A stretch of DNA of 64,000 nt from Tetradesmus obliquus (GCA_030272155.1 CP126199.1:2418001-2482000), one strand, 5' to 3'. Shown: positions 13,498 to 26,842, numbered from the stretch's first letter. Notes: generated from the letters alone by a model not told the origin. Program-made: numbers and translations.

Positions 13498-14879
13498 ACA
13501 GCAGCAGCAACAGCAGCAATGAGTTCAGCCATGCGCATTGACATGTCAGGCAGGGGTGCTTGTGAAGCATAGCTGCACGTGGCTAACAACAGCTGTGCTC
13601 ACTGCAGCAGCAGCGGCAGTGTGGGTGCCAGTGAATCAGTTCCCACGCGGAGCTCGCTGTGTGCACCAGTAGTGGCAGCACTCCGGGCAGTGTTGAACCT
13701 AGGTACACTGCAGTGGCACTTACGAAGGTGATGGGGAGGGCACATCAGGGCTGGGGCTGGGGCTAGGGACCACTGGACTGGGACTGGGGCTTGGCACATC
13801 AGGGCTGGGGCTGGGGCTGGGGCTGGGGCTTGCAACCACAGCAGGAGGCGAGGGAGAAGGCGAAGGCAGGGGCGCATCCGGGCTGGGGCTGGGGACAGCA
13901 ACAGGGCTTGGGCTTGGGCTGGGGCTGGGGCTTGGGCTGGGGCTTGGGCTGGGGCTGTCTGGCATCACAGGGGAAGGAGATGCTGGCGCTGGGGCTGCTG
14001 GGAGAGTGACAATCAGCTCGAAGCGTCCCCTGCTGCCATATGCAGAATAGCCGCCAGCCGCTGCTCCGCCAGGCGTGCCGGCCCCCATCACAGCCACATA
14101 GTATGTGCCGGCGCTAGGCAGGTTAACAGCTGCTGCTGCAATGCCGAGGCCGTTGTTCGTATCAGCGCCGGGGGGGTTGAAGCTTCCGATTTGCAGGACG
14201 GTGCCGTTTGAATCAAACACCGACAGCTGGGCGTCTAAGTTTGACCGCGCGAAGGTCTGCCGGCCGCGCGCGGGGAATGCTGCAGTCCATGGCAGCAGGA
14301 CATCCACCTCAAAGGTAGCTGTACCAGCAAATGCAGCAGCAACAGAATACACTGCAGCAACGCCAGGCTGCAGGATTGCTCCGGAAGCTCTGCCTGTGGC
14401 GACTGTGCCAGCAGTTGTAATGTTAATGGGCGCGGCGGTTGTGATGCTGCTGCCGCTGGGAGTTGGCAGCAGTGGCAGGTAGTTGCTCATCACGGCGTAG
14501 TCGTTCTGGAGGTTGTCGGAGTTAGGGTACTCTGCGTTGTCGAATTGCGTGACCTCCTTCCAGTACGCTGCAAGGCAAAGTGGGTGGCAGGTATGTCGGG
14601 TCGTCAGCTGTGTTGTAACACACAAGGTTTGAAAGCACTTGACGACCTGGCAGGAGCAAGCTTCTGTTTCATACAACAGCCCACAAGGCAGCTATCCAGG
14701 TGCTCTGTTGGCTCAGCTGAAAGCAGAAGCAACCTACAACACGCATGCCAGGCTTCAAACGACACAGCCGGCTGTCGTGCGCTGCAAGATGGTCAATGCT
14801 GCGCAGCATCCCCTGCTGAGCATGACGTATCCTTCAACAAAAGCTCAGTGCACTCACATTGTCCCATGATTGGCGCCCT

Positions 14880-14921
<42 letters not shown>

Positions 14922-15208
14922 TCTTAGGTGTGTTTTTGTCAATGAACTACAATGTGCAGTTGAGCAGTGCTGTTGCTGCAATAGCTGCGCAGCAGCGCAA
15001 CCATGCAACCACACTGCACGCTGCTTTAGCACACAACAACACAGCCGCAGTGCTGCGCTGGCTGCAGGTGACCTGCATTATGGTCACACCTCAACCAATA
15101 CACTACCACATTGCAGCACACCTCTAGGTGCTACCTTGTAGCTTAACTGCCAAGCATTGGGGCAGCAGCTGGCTTGAAGGCCAGTTGATCCACTTGCTAA
15201 GCCAGTGC

Positions 15209-15241
<33 letters not shown>

Positions 15242-16849
15242 TGCTGCTGCCCTGCCTCACCAGTCACCCTGTCCCTCAAAGTACGCAGGCCCCCCAGTGA
15301 CGCCATCATGCAGCAGCCCCAGCGCGTGGCCGATCTGCGACATTGCATGTAGAAGTTCTCAGCGGATGAAGTGCATCAGCGTCACTAATTACGTCATGCA
15401 GCAGCCCCAGCGCGTAGTCTGATCTGCAATGTTGCGTAAAGAAGTTCGCAGCGACTGAAATGCATCAGCGTTACTGTATGCATGCGCTGATGCATCATGC
15501 AGCACCCCCAGCGCACGGCACGTCCATGGTTCGCCAACAGAATGGAACAGCACATGGCAGGCGGATTTGTGGCAAGGCCACGGGATTGTGCATGCTGCTG
15601 GTGTGGTGCAACAAAGCAGGCAGCACTGCCCTGCGCTACGGCACTTGGCTAGCACTGCATTGCAGCAGGGCGGGTTGTCTGCAGAGACTGCAGTACGGAA
15701 CCCGTGGGCGCTGTCAAACACTACTGCAGACCACATGCATGGAAGTGGAGCATTCTGGCCCGCTGTTGGCTCTACTTCAGCTGTGTGCATGTTCTGCTAC
15801 AACAGCGAGAATGAAGGAGTGCACAGCAGTAAGAAAATGCAACATGTTATGTAACATGTCATATGTTCACCTCGTGGGAGGTGGCCTCCCAGATGAACTT
15901 TGCGTAGTTAGGCCCCAGTCTGCCTGGAAACACAAAGGAGGGCTGGTAGAAGGCATTTTGAAATGCATTCAAGTAGCTCACGCCCCCCGCGTTGCCGTAC
16001 CTACGCAGGGCATGACACAGCACATTTGATTCGTCAAACAAGTAGCCTCAACCGTTGGAGAGCCGATGACAGGCTCATTGGGCAGAGAAATAAGCAACCC
16101 AGACCTGTCCTTTCAAAGGAAAGAAATCATCAGCACGGGATGCCACGCAGCCGCAAAGCACGCAGGTGCAACATTCTCATATACATATGTTACTATGTTT
16201 TTGTACCATATTATATAATATTCTCAGAGGCACAGCAAGCTGAAGCTCAGCAGCCAGGCAAGGCTTGTGTAGAGACTCTCCTCATTAAACCACAAGGCTT
16301 GGTGCTGTGTGGGCGCTGCTTGAGCCGCAGCAATGCATGCTGCTGCAGGTGCTGCTGGGCGTGGGTTGACAGCAGCACACACGTGCAGCGGTTGCGCAGA
16401 GCAACACCAGGTCCTGCTGAAAAGGGGTGCGCAAGCACCATCAGATGCTGCACATGCCCCTGTCAAAGGCACAGTAAATGCCGCCGCACTGCGCATGTTG
16501 GATGACAACAGGCCAGCCACCTACCATGATCCGTCACCCCCAATCATTACTCGCTGCGCCGGCACCCAGACGTCCGCTGGAGGGATGATGGTGGTCACAT
16601 CGACGTCGTACGCGAGGAAGTCTGGCAGGCAGCAACCGCAAGGAGCAGCACAGCAAAGCAGCAAGGAGCAGCACAGCAAAGCAGCAAGGAGCAGCAAAGC
16701 ACAGCAGCAACAGTACGTTCAGGGTGGCTCGCCTTGCTTACGACATGAAACATTGGAGCTGCCATAGCATTGAGCCAAGTGCAATGGCAATGAGCGATTG
16801 CTGTAGAGCAGCGCATATGTGTCAGCAGCCGCAGCACGCACTGTGCTCG

Positions 16850-16880
<31 letters not shown>

Positions 16881-18352
16881 TGCCGGTCCGGTGCAAGGCC
16901 AGCATGCAAGGGACCACTAGCTGTTGTGCGGTGCTTGCTGCCGACCATGGTTCCGCAACAGTTGTGTAACACAGTGCATTGCGGCCGTCCTCACCTTCGC
17001 TCACAGCCCTCCAGATCGCAACAATGTCCTGTAGCTCTGACCTGCATTGCACACATTCCGCACATGCAGCAGAAAAACAGGCAATCCTTGGGTCGCTCAC
17101 AGCACCACGTGATGTAAAACATGCTGCCACAGAATGCATCGAACCGCCCAGCACACAGATCACCGCCAAGCAGCCACCACATGCAGTCTTATGCGTGTGT
17201 GAGCATCTGCAGGAGCGGCTGCTGTCATGGAATGTGGCAGGGGTTTAGGGTTCAGATGATATTAAACCTAAAGGCAGATCATCACGCCGCGCCTTGGCGT
17301 CTGCTGCAGAGGACCTCTGCAGCCAGCCGACTCAATGACCCGGTTCTGTGATTCACACACGCCGGAATGGGCCGGGGATGCTGTAGAACTTATAGCTTGT
17401 AACTTCTAGCCGCTGGAGCAGTGCACCCTCCTTACTGACATACCCAATGGGTGGCCAACCTCTGCTGCAAAACATCATAAGAAACACTCTGACCTAATCC
17501 GTTCGTCACAGTGAATGTGGTCTAGCTGATGTGCTGCTGGTGCGGCGCTCACTGTGAGAAAGTGCTGGTGTCGCCGTCTTTGCTGTAAGGCGGGACGGTG
17601 ATATTTGGGTAGTTTTTGTTCCAGGCAGTGCCAGTGACCACGCCGCCCGTGAAATCTAGAATGAGCTTTCGAACAGCAGTCGGACGAGAGCTCAGGTTGA
17701 ATGCAAAGGCAGCGTCGAGGTCTGGAGCAGTAACAGATTGGTTGGAGCCAAACTGCGCTGCTGTCACTTCTGCCTCACTGACTGTCGCCGTAAGTGTGGC
17801 GCAGCGGAAGAGAAGGGCATCGTTGGTGAGGTCCAAACCCTGAAAAACAAAAACAACACAACATAAAAGGCAAAACAGCAGTGGTGATTTGGCGGGACGA
17901 GGGTAGCGGAAGGGGGCGGTGCTTGCAGGAACATCCGCCACCGGTACCGCTGTAGTGCTTTGCCGCATGTTTACATGCAGAACTGTGCATGGGTGCCTTG
18001 CTGATTTTTGGCTTGCCTGCCTAATCCTGGCGGGAGCACTGCGTAAATCTTTCATTTCCTGCAAGCACATCAGCCCGCCACTTGCAGGACTCACCAGGTC
18101 AGGGTCCCTGTCCAACAGTGCAGCAAGCCTGGCAGTAGTGCCTGTGAACCTGCTGCGGTTCTTGATGCGCTGCAGCTTTGCCGGCTGCAGCTGTCTGATG
18201 AAAGCCGCTGCTCCGCCTTCTTTCCTGAACGTAAACTTCTGGCCTGTGTGCACGGTGCTAGAATTTGCGCCCCGGCCTGGCTGCCGATAGTTCAGCGATC
18301 CTGCTACGCTCCCGGCCAGCAGCAGTACGGTTAACAGCTTAATAGAGTCCAT
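12982..18352 (-). CDS. Secreted metzincin-type zinc metallopeptidase with Ser-Pro linker
   Basis: Nine exons (18352-18095, 17839-17553, 17041-16995, 16621-16525, 16000-15871, 15334-15261, 14877-14858, 14567-13724, 13432-12982) join in phase to 735 residues. An N-terminal signal peptide (MDSIKLLTVLLLAGSVAG) precedes a propeptide-like part. The catalytic core carries LDFTGGVVTGTAWN (exon 2), DVDVTT and, across the exon 5/6 junction, HEIGHALGLLHDG at about residue 272. This is the HExxHxxGxxHD zinc site of metzincins. APIMG near residue 300 is the likely Met-turn. Residues about 345-493 resemble a bacterial pre-peptidase C-terminal beta domain (GTYYVAVMG). A (Ser-Pro)n linker of about 110 residues and a 140-residue Cys-containing C-terminal domain follow. 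It would act outside the cell, perhaps on wall or matrix glycoproteins; the substrate is unknown. Confidence 0.85.
13439..13522. repeat. Long CAG/CTG tract abutting the exon 9 acceptor
   Basis: About 80 bases of nearly pure CAG on the plus strand (CTG on the coding strand) run straight into the CAG acceptor of the last metallopeptidase exon at 13432. It serves as the 3' end of the intron. Confidence 0.85.
15334..15512 (-). repeat. Intronic echoes of the zinc-site exon
   Basis: Two extra copies of the start of exon 6 lie just upstream of it in intron 5, centred near 15400-15425 and 15490-15512. Each keeps the CGCGCTGGGGCTGCTGCATGA-like core, encoding ALGLLHD, or a decayed form. Spacing is about 70-85 bases. 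The real exon is the copy at 15334-15261, chosen because only it continues in frame to a donor matching the next exon. Confidence 0.75.
16175..16235. other. AT-rich patch in a metallopeptidase intron
   Basis: A short AT-rich segment (ATATTATATAATATTC and neighbours) lies in the intron between exons 4 and 5. It stands out against the GC-rich surroundings; no coding content is seen. Confidence 0.5.
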
Positions 18353-19510
18353 CTGAGTGTTCTAGGCAGCAATAAGCTGGCTGCAGCGTGTGCACAAAGG
18401 CAAAGTGGGGGAGTGAACCGGTGGCTGACAAACGTGTGCTCGATCACTGTTTACACAGTATTGCAAAGAAACCCTCAGCAACGTTTCTGACAGTAATAAA
18501 AGTATGCCTAGGGTCACTTGCGGCAGCTAGGCTGTGTGGAGAAAGCGTGGATGCAGCATGTGCAGCTTTGCTGTGTACGGTACGTCAACTGACGCTATTA
18601 CTACACTTTGTTGCAGTGTGCAGTTTTGGATTCAGGTCATAATACGCCAACCATGCTGCACGAAGCTCCATCAGATGCTCCCGGATGGTCGCCCGTTAGG
18701 TCCGCCCGCTGCAGGATTGGCGACCATATCCTACATGTGTGAGCTTGGGCGAAACTCACAGCTGAATTTTACAAGGCGTCAGTGATTATCAAATTTGCAC
18801 GCACAAAAGTGAGGATACGTACATAGCTGGTCAATTCTTCTCGCGAACTTACCCATGCCGTGCACCCGCAACGTGCTGACAAGTATCTGGAGGAGCTGTT
18901 GAACGTTCGCTGGGGTGACGCTGCTAGCCTCAACACCAACCGTTTGCAGCGGCACAGACCAACCAGAGCTCATCTACTGCCTACCAGCGTTCAAGCTTGT
19001 CATCAGTGGTGCTAGCTGCTTGACAACTCCCCTGCTGCAGCCAGCTGCAGCAGCACTGCTGGCAGAGTCAGGCAGTTCCACGAGTGAGCAGTATAAAGAC
19101 TGTCAGTGTGCATGCGGGTCGCACCTTACAAGCGGAGTGAGCAGTATATGCGGACTCGAAAGTCTGGTAGCTACGTGGAAAGCCAGCCATATCATATCAT
19201 GGTAGGCAGCGCCAACCATCAAGCAAGCAAGGTCGCTTCACCCAGCCAGGCACCGCAGCACTGCACTGCCAGCAGAGCTTTCAGCCTTTCTTTTGTTACC
19301 AACGCGAACGTAATCCCATTGGCAACGACACACGCAACATCCAGGTGGACTTCGAGTGCCTCCACCAGCGAGACACGCCCAACACTCCTTTCAAAGAAGG
19401 TGCCAACACCTGCGCCAAAAGCAGCGGGAGGAGTGACCCCCCTTCCCAGCCTTTTGGTACTACGGCACAGCTGCAGGGTCGAACACAACTACAAGCCTTC
19501 ATCTAATGCC
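18353..19510. other. Intergenic region between MSH3 and the metallopeptidase
   Basis: This must hold the metallopeptidase promoter and MSH3 3' UTR. Two minus-strand frames look protein-like but are unproven. One starts at an ATG at 18973 (MSSGWSVPLQTVGVEASS) and runs to a GTAAGT donor near 18852. The other is at about 19440-19230 and contains VEALEVHLDVACVVANG. Their phases do not join each other, and no partner exon was found, so I do not call a gene. Confidence 0.3.
19125..19129 (-). promoter_or_regulatory. Candidate poly(A) signal TGTAA of MSH3
   Basis: TGTAA on the minus strand, about 385 bases after the MSH3 stop at 19511. Confidence 0.35.
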
Positions 19511-20932
19511 TTATGCGGCTGTTAGCAGCTGTGCCGCATCACGCTGCACAGTTTGCAGCTGCTCCAATACATTGGCTGCAAGGAAAAGGCCTTGCTGCTG
19601 CTGTTGCTGCTGCTGCTGCTCTCCTTGCTGCTGCTGCGCTGCTGCTCTGGCTGCTTGCAGCTGCTGCAGCACTTTCAGAAACGCCTGCAGCACTGCAGCA
19701 TCACTCACGCTGCTGCCCGTGCTGTTGGCATCAACACCAGTAACCATGTCTGCAGCATCTCCATCTGCACCTGCTTTGCCTGCTGCCGCCGCTGCTGCTG
19801 CTGCTGGTGCTGGTTCTGCTGGCTCCAGCCTGCTTCGCATCTGGTCTGCAATGGTTGCCGCGCGTGCCACCACAGAGTGCGGCAGCCCAGCCATCTGCAG
19901 GCCATGCAGGAACACAAAGTAACATCACATTGAGTGAATCTAGTTTAGACACGCAACGTGCGGCGGCCTACGCACACATGCACGCGCATTAAAGCACGAT
20001 GAATCTGACACCTTGCAAAAAGACACCATCCATGTGGCCGCAGCTGTTGCACCAGGCACCCCAGCAGCGCGCTGCACGGGAGTGAGCTTAGTTCAGGTTG
20101 TTGGTAACCTTCTAGATTTAGTTTGGTTCAATAGCGGTGACGAACTTTTCATTCTATAAATTATTATTGAAACAAAAAATATAATTTTCTCATCTTTTTA
20201 TTTATTATGTTTTTGTAGGTCTTTAGACACTTTTGCGAAGAGAGCAAAAGGCAAAAAGCGAAAGTGCACGCAATATGTTGCATTGTGCTTTGCTTGTAAT
20301 GTTTGACCTGCATGCGCGTTGAAAACCCTTGCAGGGAGGCACCTGACTTGCAAGCACTGAGACAGCTCAAGTCACGATCAGAGCCTACACTATGTGAAGC
20401 AAGCAGCTGCTGGCACGCAGCAGCTCAAGCTGTTGACAGAGAGTTTGCATACGGTGTGTAAGCATGCAAGTGTCCTGAGCACATTAGGGACAAACGGGCG
20501 TCGAAATCAATCAAGCTGTGTCGCTGCACCCACCTTGGCCACGTTCAGCCCAAAGCTAGCGTCAGCAGCACCCTCAGTCAACTTGTACAAGAAGGTGATC
20601 ACAGGAACAGCAGCAGCAGCAGCAGATGAACCGGTTTCAACTGCCTCTCCTGCTGCTGCTGCTGCTGCTGCTGCCGCCGCTGCTGCTGCTGGTTCCCCTG
20701 CTGCTGGCGGGTCATGCCGCACATACGCCATGTGGTATGCAGCAACATGGTTGCCGCCGCCGCTGCTGCTGCTGGTGTCCTGCTGTGCCAGCGCCGCAAC
20801 CTCTGGGTAGTGTGTCACAAACAGAGTGAGGCATTGTGTGACGTCCACAAGGTGCCGCAGTGTGGCACTGGCAATGGCGACACCGTCATGTGTTGCTGTG
20901 CCCCTGCCTAGCTCGTCCATGATCACAAATGA

Positions 20933-20969
<37 letters not shown>

Positions 20970-23900
20970 GTGGTGGTGGTAAGCCCACCAAGGCAGCAAC
21001 TTGTTACTGAGGAGCAAATGTGCTGCTAAGACACATGGGCTCCTTCGTAACATCCAAGCAGCACTCACTGCAAGCTGCAAAACCTCAAACACCCCAAGAC
21101 CAGCGTCAAACATTCCAACCAATCAGCTGCAGACCTGTCGGTAGCTGTGGCCAGGATGTGTGAGGCGTCTCCCAGCTCCTCTGCAAATGTGCTGCGCCCC
21201 GCCAGCAGGCAGTCGCTGGCTCCCATGCGGCTGAACGCCAAAGCAGCAAATTGATGCCAAAGAGCATATGTGCTGCCACTGTGCATGGACTCCTGCGAAA
21301 CTTCCAGGCAGCAATCACATCAAACTTCGAGTTCTGCACACCACACAACCAGCGTATCAAACATTCCAACCCATCAGCCTCAGACCTGTTGGTAGCTGTG
21401 GCGAGGATGTGTGACGCGTCGCCCAGCTCCTCTGCAAATGTGCTGCGCCCCGCCAGCAGGCAGTCGCTGGCCCCCATGCGGCTGAACACACCGTCAAACA
21501 CGGACAGCTTGCAGGACGCGGCAGGCACCCAGGCGCCCAGCTGCAAGCAGGTTTAGAGAAGACAGCAGCAGCAGCAGCAGCAGCGGTGACATGACGGCCG
21601 GTGCCAGGTGATGCAGACGCGGCAGGCACCCAGGAGCCCAGCTGCAAGCAGATTTAAAGTAGACAGAAGTAGCAGCAGCAGCAGTGGTGTTGCAGGGCAT
21701 CTAAAACAAGCAGCATGGCGCTTGGGCCCTTCAAGGGCAAGTTGCAGCCCAGCACGCTGATCAACACAAGAGGCAAGAGTCAGCTGCAAACACCGCCTGT
21801 AATCTCTGCAGCTGCTTTCCACCGATCTTGAGTGGAGCGGTGGCAGATGCTGTGCAGCATGCCAAGCAGCGCCATGCCAGATACCTGCACTCCTGCTGCT
21901 GCTTGCTGGCCTGCTCCGCCTCGCCCTGTCAGCGTGTTCAGCACACCTGGGCCAGCTGTACTGCTGCTGCTGGCTGGGCTGCTGTGCAGAAATGCTTGAG
22001 CAGCTGATGTCGCCGCACCTGGGCCAGTATGATGGTGAGGGCCGCCTGCCTGATGAGCACGCTCTTGCCTCCCATGTTGGGCCTGCAGCAGCAGCAGCAG
22101 CAGCAGCACACAGGCACAGCAGTAGCAGCCATGATGAAACAGCGCACACACGGGGGATATTATATCATAAAGCTGCAAGCGTTCCACACAGGCATCCCCC
22201 ATCATACCCACCCATGTTATTCAACAACAGCTTGTTTACTAAGTCAACTCTGCGGACATTCAACTGCACCCTCTCACCCTGTCACCATCGCCGCCCGCAG
22301 CCCCCCCAGCCCCAATGCAGCGAGTTGCCCACCGCCCCGCCACCCAGCGCCAGGTCCGCACAGCTCGCTTGCCGCATGACCGCTGTGCACACATACGCAT
22401 GCAGCACACCACTGCCAGTCTGAATCATACACGCGTTTCCCAGCGGCCCTACCCGACCCGCCTCCCCATCCCGCAATCCCGCACACCCTCTCACCCAGTC
22501 ACCACTGCCGCACAGCACTGCCAAGATGTCACCACAACCCTGCGGCCACACAAGCCTCTCCCAGCGACCCTACCACACCACACCCGCCATAGATCCAACA
22601 CACCCTCTCACCCAGTGACCACTGCCGCCCGCAGGCCGTCCCAGCTCAGGTGCAGCGAGTTGCCCACCGCCCCTCCATCCAGCGCCAAATCCAGCATGGG
22701 GTGCTTGCCTTCAACTAAGTGCAGCAGCTGCGGCTCAGAGTCTTCTAAGAAGTGCGGCCGGCAGTAGCCAGGGGAGGCGGCAAGGCTGGCAAGGGACTGC
22801 AGGGCGTCCAGCTGTGCAACAGCTGCAACAGCCTCCCTGAAGCACACCCACACAAAGAAAAGAAGAGCAAGCAGAGACAGAGTAAGCAGAGGCAGAGTGA
22901 GCAAAGACAGAATAAGCAGAGACCAAGGAACAGGTGCCCAGCAATGGCCCGGGGTGCTTTCCCTCCACCGGGTGCTGCAGCTGCGGGGCATCATCATCAC
23001 CGTCAAAGAATTGCAGCCGGCATAAGCCTCTGGAAGGCCGCCAGGCTGGCCAGGGACTGCAGTGCATCCAGCTGTGCGGCGACACAGACACGGCCTCCCT
23101 GCAAAGGCAAGAGCTCATGTTGAAGGCGCAGTGCGTGCAAGGGACGCCACAGCGAGTGTGCAACAGCCAGCAGCAGAAATTCAGCGTGGCCAGCACAGGC
23201 CTGCAGCCCAGGCAGCGATGTGCTTGCATGGAGCGTGACATTATTATACAAACTGTTGTACAACTGCAATATGCCCCCAGTGTTGCACAGAGATGTGGCG
23301 CAGCAACCCTGCCCCAAACCACACACCTGCAGGTGGCGTGGTGCTGCGCACTGAAGCTGCCCAGCAGCGCCTGCCACGCCGCGTGCGCTGTGGCTGCCTG
23401 CTGCTCCTGTGCTCGCGCCAGTGCTGCCATGCCCTGCTTCACAGCTGGCGCGTGGTAGCGGGCCACCTTCTTGGTGGCACACACCTGCAGCATGGCATGC
23501 AGGGGGATGAACACTTACTGATGCGCGAGCTGCAGACCAGGTGATAGTGCAACTCCAAACGACAGAGAATCAGGTAGCAGGCCACCTTCTTGGTGGCAAC
23601 AACACCTGCAGCGTGGCATGTTGAGGTTGGAGAAGATGCATGCAGCCTTCGCAGCCGGCACAACAGCACGACGGTTGGGTGGTATCAAAACCCCATCGCA
23701 ACTAGGCGCATTCATGTGCGCGCAGGACCAATATCCAAGCAAATTTGAGGTGTGTAAAAGACCAGGACCACGCCAAGCATAGCAGGCAGACAACAGCAGA
23801 CGCACCAGCCCTGCGGTACGCTGCTGCTGGTGGCGGGCAGATCCGTGCTGTTTGGAAGCCTTTCAATGGGAAAAATCCAACTAATAAGTTGAGTATAAGA

Positions 23901-26637
23901 AAAACACTGATCCATACAGTTTGGCAGCTTCCAGATCCAAACATTGCAGGCACCTTTCCCAAAACAACAAACAAGCGCACCTTCTCCCAGCCCTGTGGCA
24001 AACTGTTGCGGCTGGCAGGCAGCTTCACCATGAACGCTTCTTTATCCTGAGCCCAAATTACGAACAACGGAAAACAAACCCACTGTGACAGCGCACCTTT
24101 TCCCAGCCTTGTGGCACGCTGTTGCGGCTTGCAGGCAGCTCCACCATGAACGAGCCCTGGTTCTGCACTGACACATAGCTGAAGCTGGCCACGCCCGCAG
24201 CAGCAGCCAGCTGCGGCAGCAGCCCCTGCAGGTGGGCCTCTGCTGCTGACACGGCAGCTGCACACGCAAAGACCTACGAGACAGCAGGGTGCAGCAGTGT
24301 GCGGCAGCAGCGGTGAGGCGGCAGTTGCTTTCAATGTGGCTGCTGTTGCAGGAAAAAGCTGGACTGTGTTGGTGGTGCCTGCCACCTGCCGCCACAAGAC
24401 ACCAACACGTTCCATCCAAATACACAACAAAGTGGCATGTATAGTGCTGGATCTGCTCAAGCCGATCACACACCCTGTAACATATGACAAAGACCTCAAA
24501 CTCGTTCAAACTCATCACACCTCTGGAACCTCTCCCAGCTTTTGAACAGGCCCAGACAGTTTTTTTTTGCAGCTGCCTTTGCATCCAGCCACGCCATCAC
24601 CTGCTGCTTTGACAAACGCATTCAATCCCATTAAAACCCCACACACCTCTGGAAACCTCTCCTTGCTTTTGAACAGCCCCAGGTAGTCATTTTTTGCAGC
24701 CGCCTTTGCATCTAGCCACGCCAGCACTTGCTGCGCAGCAGCCACAGCACCAGGGCTGGCAGCAGCAGCCAGCAGCGACACCAGCAGCCGGCTCGGCACA
24801 GCGGCAGCAAGCGCCGGCAGGTCCAGCTGGTGGCTGTCGCTATGCAGCGGCAGCTGCAGTGCCTTTGGGAGCTGCACAGCAGCAGCAACAGCAGCAGCAG
24901 CAGCAATCCAGGCATGACACCGCAACAGCGTCGTAAAAGGGCGATGTGGCGATGCACAGGTGTACAGCAGGATCTGACAGGGGCACACGCAGCTTGAGAA
25001 CTGCGATGCTGGCAGAAGCCCGCACAATGCAAGCATTCGAGCAGCTATGCTTCTGTAGCTGTATATGTACCAGCTTCCAGCATCATCTGCTGCAGCAAGT
25101 GTGCTAACTGTGCTGACCTGTCATAACATGTTATAGCATGTTACAAGTGACGTTACAAACCCACCTGTGCCAGTGCCGTCCAGAGCCCCACAGCCTCTGC
25201 AGGTGCTGCAGTGCCTGCAGCAACACGTGACAGCCCCCGCTCCAGGTCCTGTCTGCAGGAGCGCAGCCATGCAGGAATGCGCTGCAGCACACTGCTGCTG
25301 CTGCTGCTGCTGCCTGCTGCTGCTACTGGTGGTGGTGGTGTTGGAGTGCTGCTGTTGTCCTCGCCTGCGCTGCCGCCTGCTGCTGTCAGCAGGGCCTGCA
25401 GCAGCAGCCCAGAAACAAGATGGTGAGACGCGAGCGGGACGTGTGTCACTCTACAGAGCTCGCGAGCGCAGTTTTTTTCCGCCTGCACTGCACTTATGCA
25501 CGTCAGCAAAACTGCATAGCAGCTGCACAGTACGACCAGTGTGCAGAGCCGTGTGGCACGGCTGCTGTTCACTGCAGCCCCACAGTAGCTGTGCTGTGCA
25601 GTACTGCTGGCTGCACGCAGAAACCCACCCACACACCCGCACGCATGCGATCCGCTCACCTGCACTACGACTTCCCTGCTTACAAAGCCACTGACCCTGC
25701 CTGCAGCAACCACACAGCAACCGCACAGCAACAAAACAAACATCAGCTACCGCTTCACCTGCACCGCGTCCTGCCTGTCAGCGATGAGGCTCCTGTCAGC
25801 CAGGGGGGCAGCCAGCCAGCGCCGCAGCAGCCGCCCGCCTGCTGCTGTGGCTGACCTGTCCACCAGGTGCAGCAGCGAGCCGCGCCGGGTCAGCGGGCCA
25901 TCCCCCCCTGCAAAAACGTTGCATCAATTGCAGCAATTTTGTAACACTTTTCAGTGTGTGGCTGACCCGTACTTTAGGTGCAGCAGCGAGCCACGCAGCG
26001 TCAGCGCGCCGTTGCCTCCTTAAAAACATTGAAACAATCGCACACCGTGTGATAAGTGGTGACATGCGATGGGGTGGGGTGGTGGTGCAGCTGTGTGCAT
26101 ATGCATGCACTGCATGATGCGAAAGCAACAGCCGCCAGGCACAAACACCCGGCCAGCTCAGCACAGCGTTTTCCCAACCAAGCCCCAGACCAGCGACTTC
26201 AGGCCCACCTGCTGCCAGCACTTCCAGCTGCCGCAGTGCATTGCCATCCAGCAGCATGCTTGAGCCCACGGCCCCCAACGACCTAAAGCCCGAGGTGCAG
26301 CGCAGAACCCCAGTCAGCCCGTAGCTGGTCAGGTGGCTGATGGCGCCAGCCAATGCAACAAGCACCAGAGCCGGCAGCGACAGAATGAAGCCAAGATCGC
26401 TGCTGCTGCTGCTTGCGTGTTCATCGTGGCTGGTGCCAGCCGCCTCGGCGGCGGCAGCAGCAGCAGCAGCAGCAGCAGCAGATTGACCGTCAGAGGCACT
26501 GCGCCCACTGCTGCTGCCATAAAACGCTGTGAGCTTCTGCAGCGTAGCTGCAGTCAGGTAACTGTTGCTGCTGCTGCTGCTGCCACCCTGCTGTGCTGCT
26601 GCTCCTGCTGCTGCTTCTCTGCTGCTGCCAGCTTCAC

Positions 26638-26669
<32 letters not shown>

Positions 26670-26809
26670 AGGCGCTCCAGCCTGCAGCGCCTGCCAGCTG
26701 CTCCAGCCATGTAAGCAGCCAGCTGCCTATTTGTTGCTGCTGACACAGGCTCACACACCACTAGCTCTGCCGGTGAAAGTGACAGCAGCACAGCCTCCAG
26801 CGGCACGAC

Positions 26810-26842
<33 letters not shown>

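Noticed and set aside
19219-19488. Minus-strand frame with a protein-like stretch (VEALEVHLDVACVVANG)
   Set aside because: No splice partner in matching phase and no start codon with context; kept only as a possibility in the intergenic entry.
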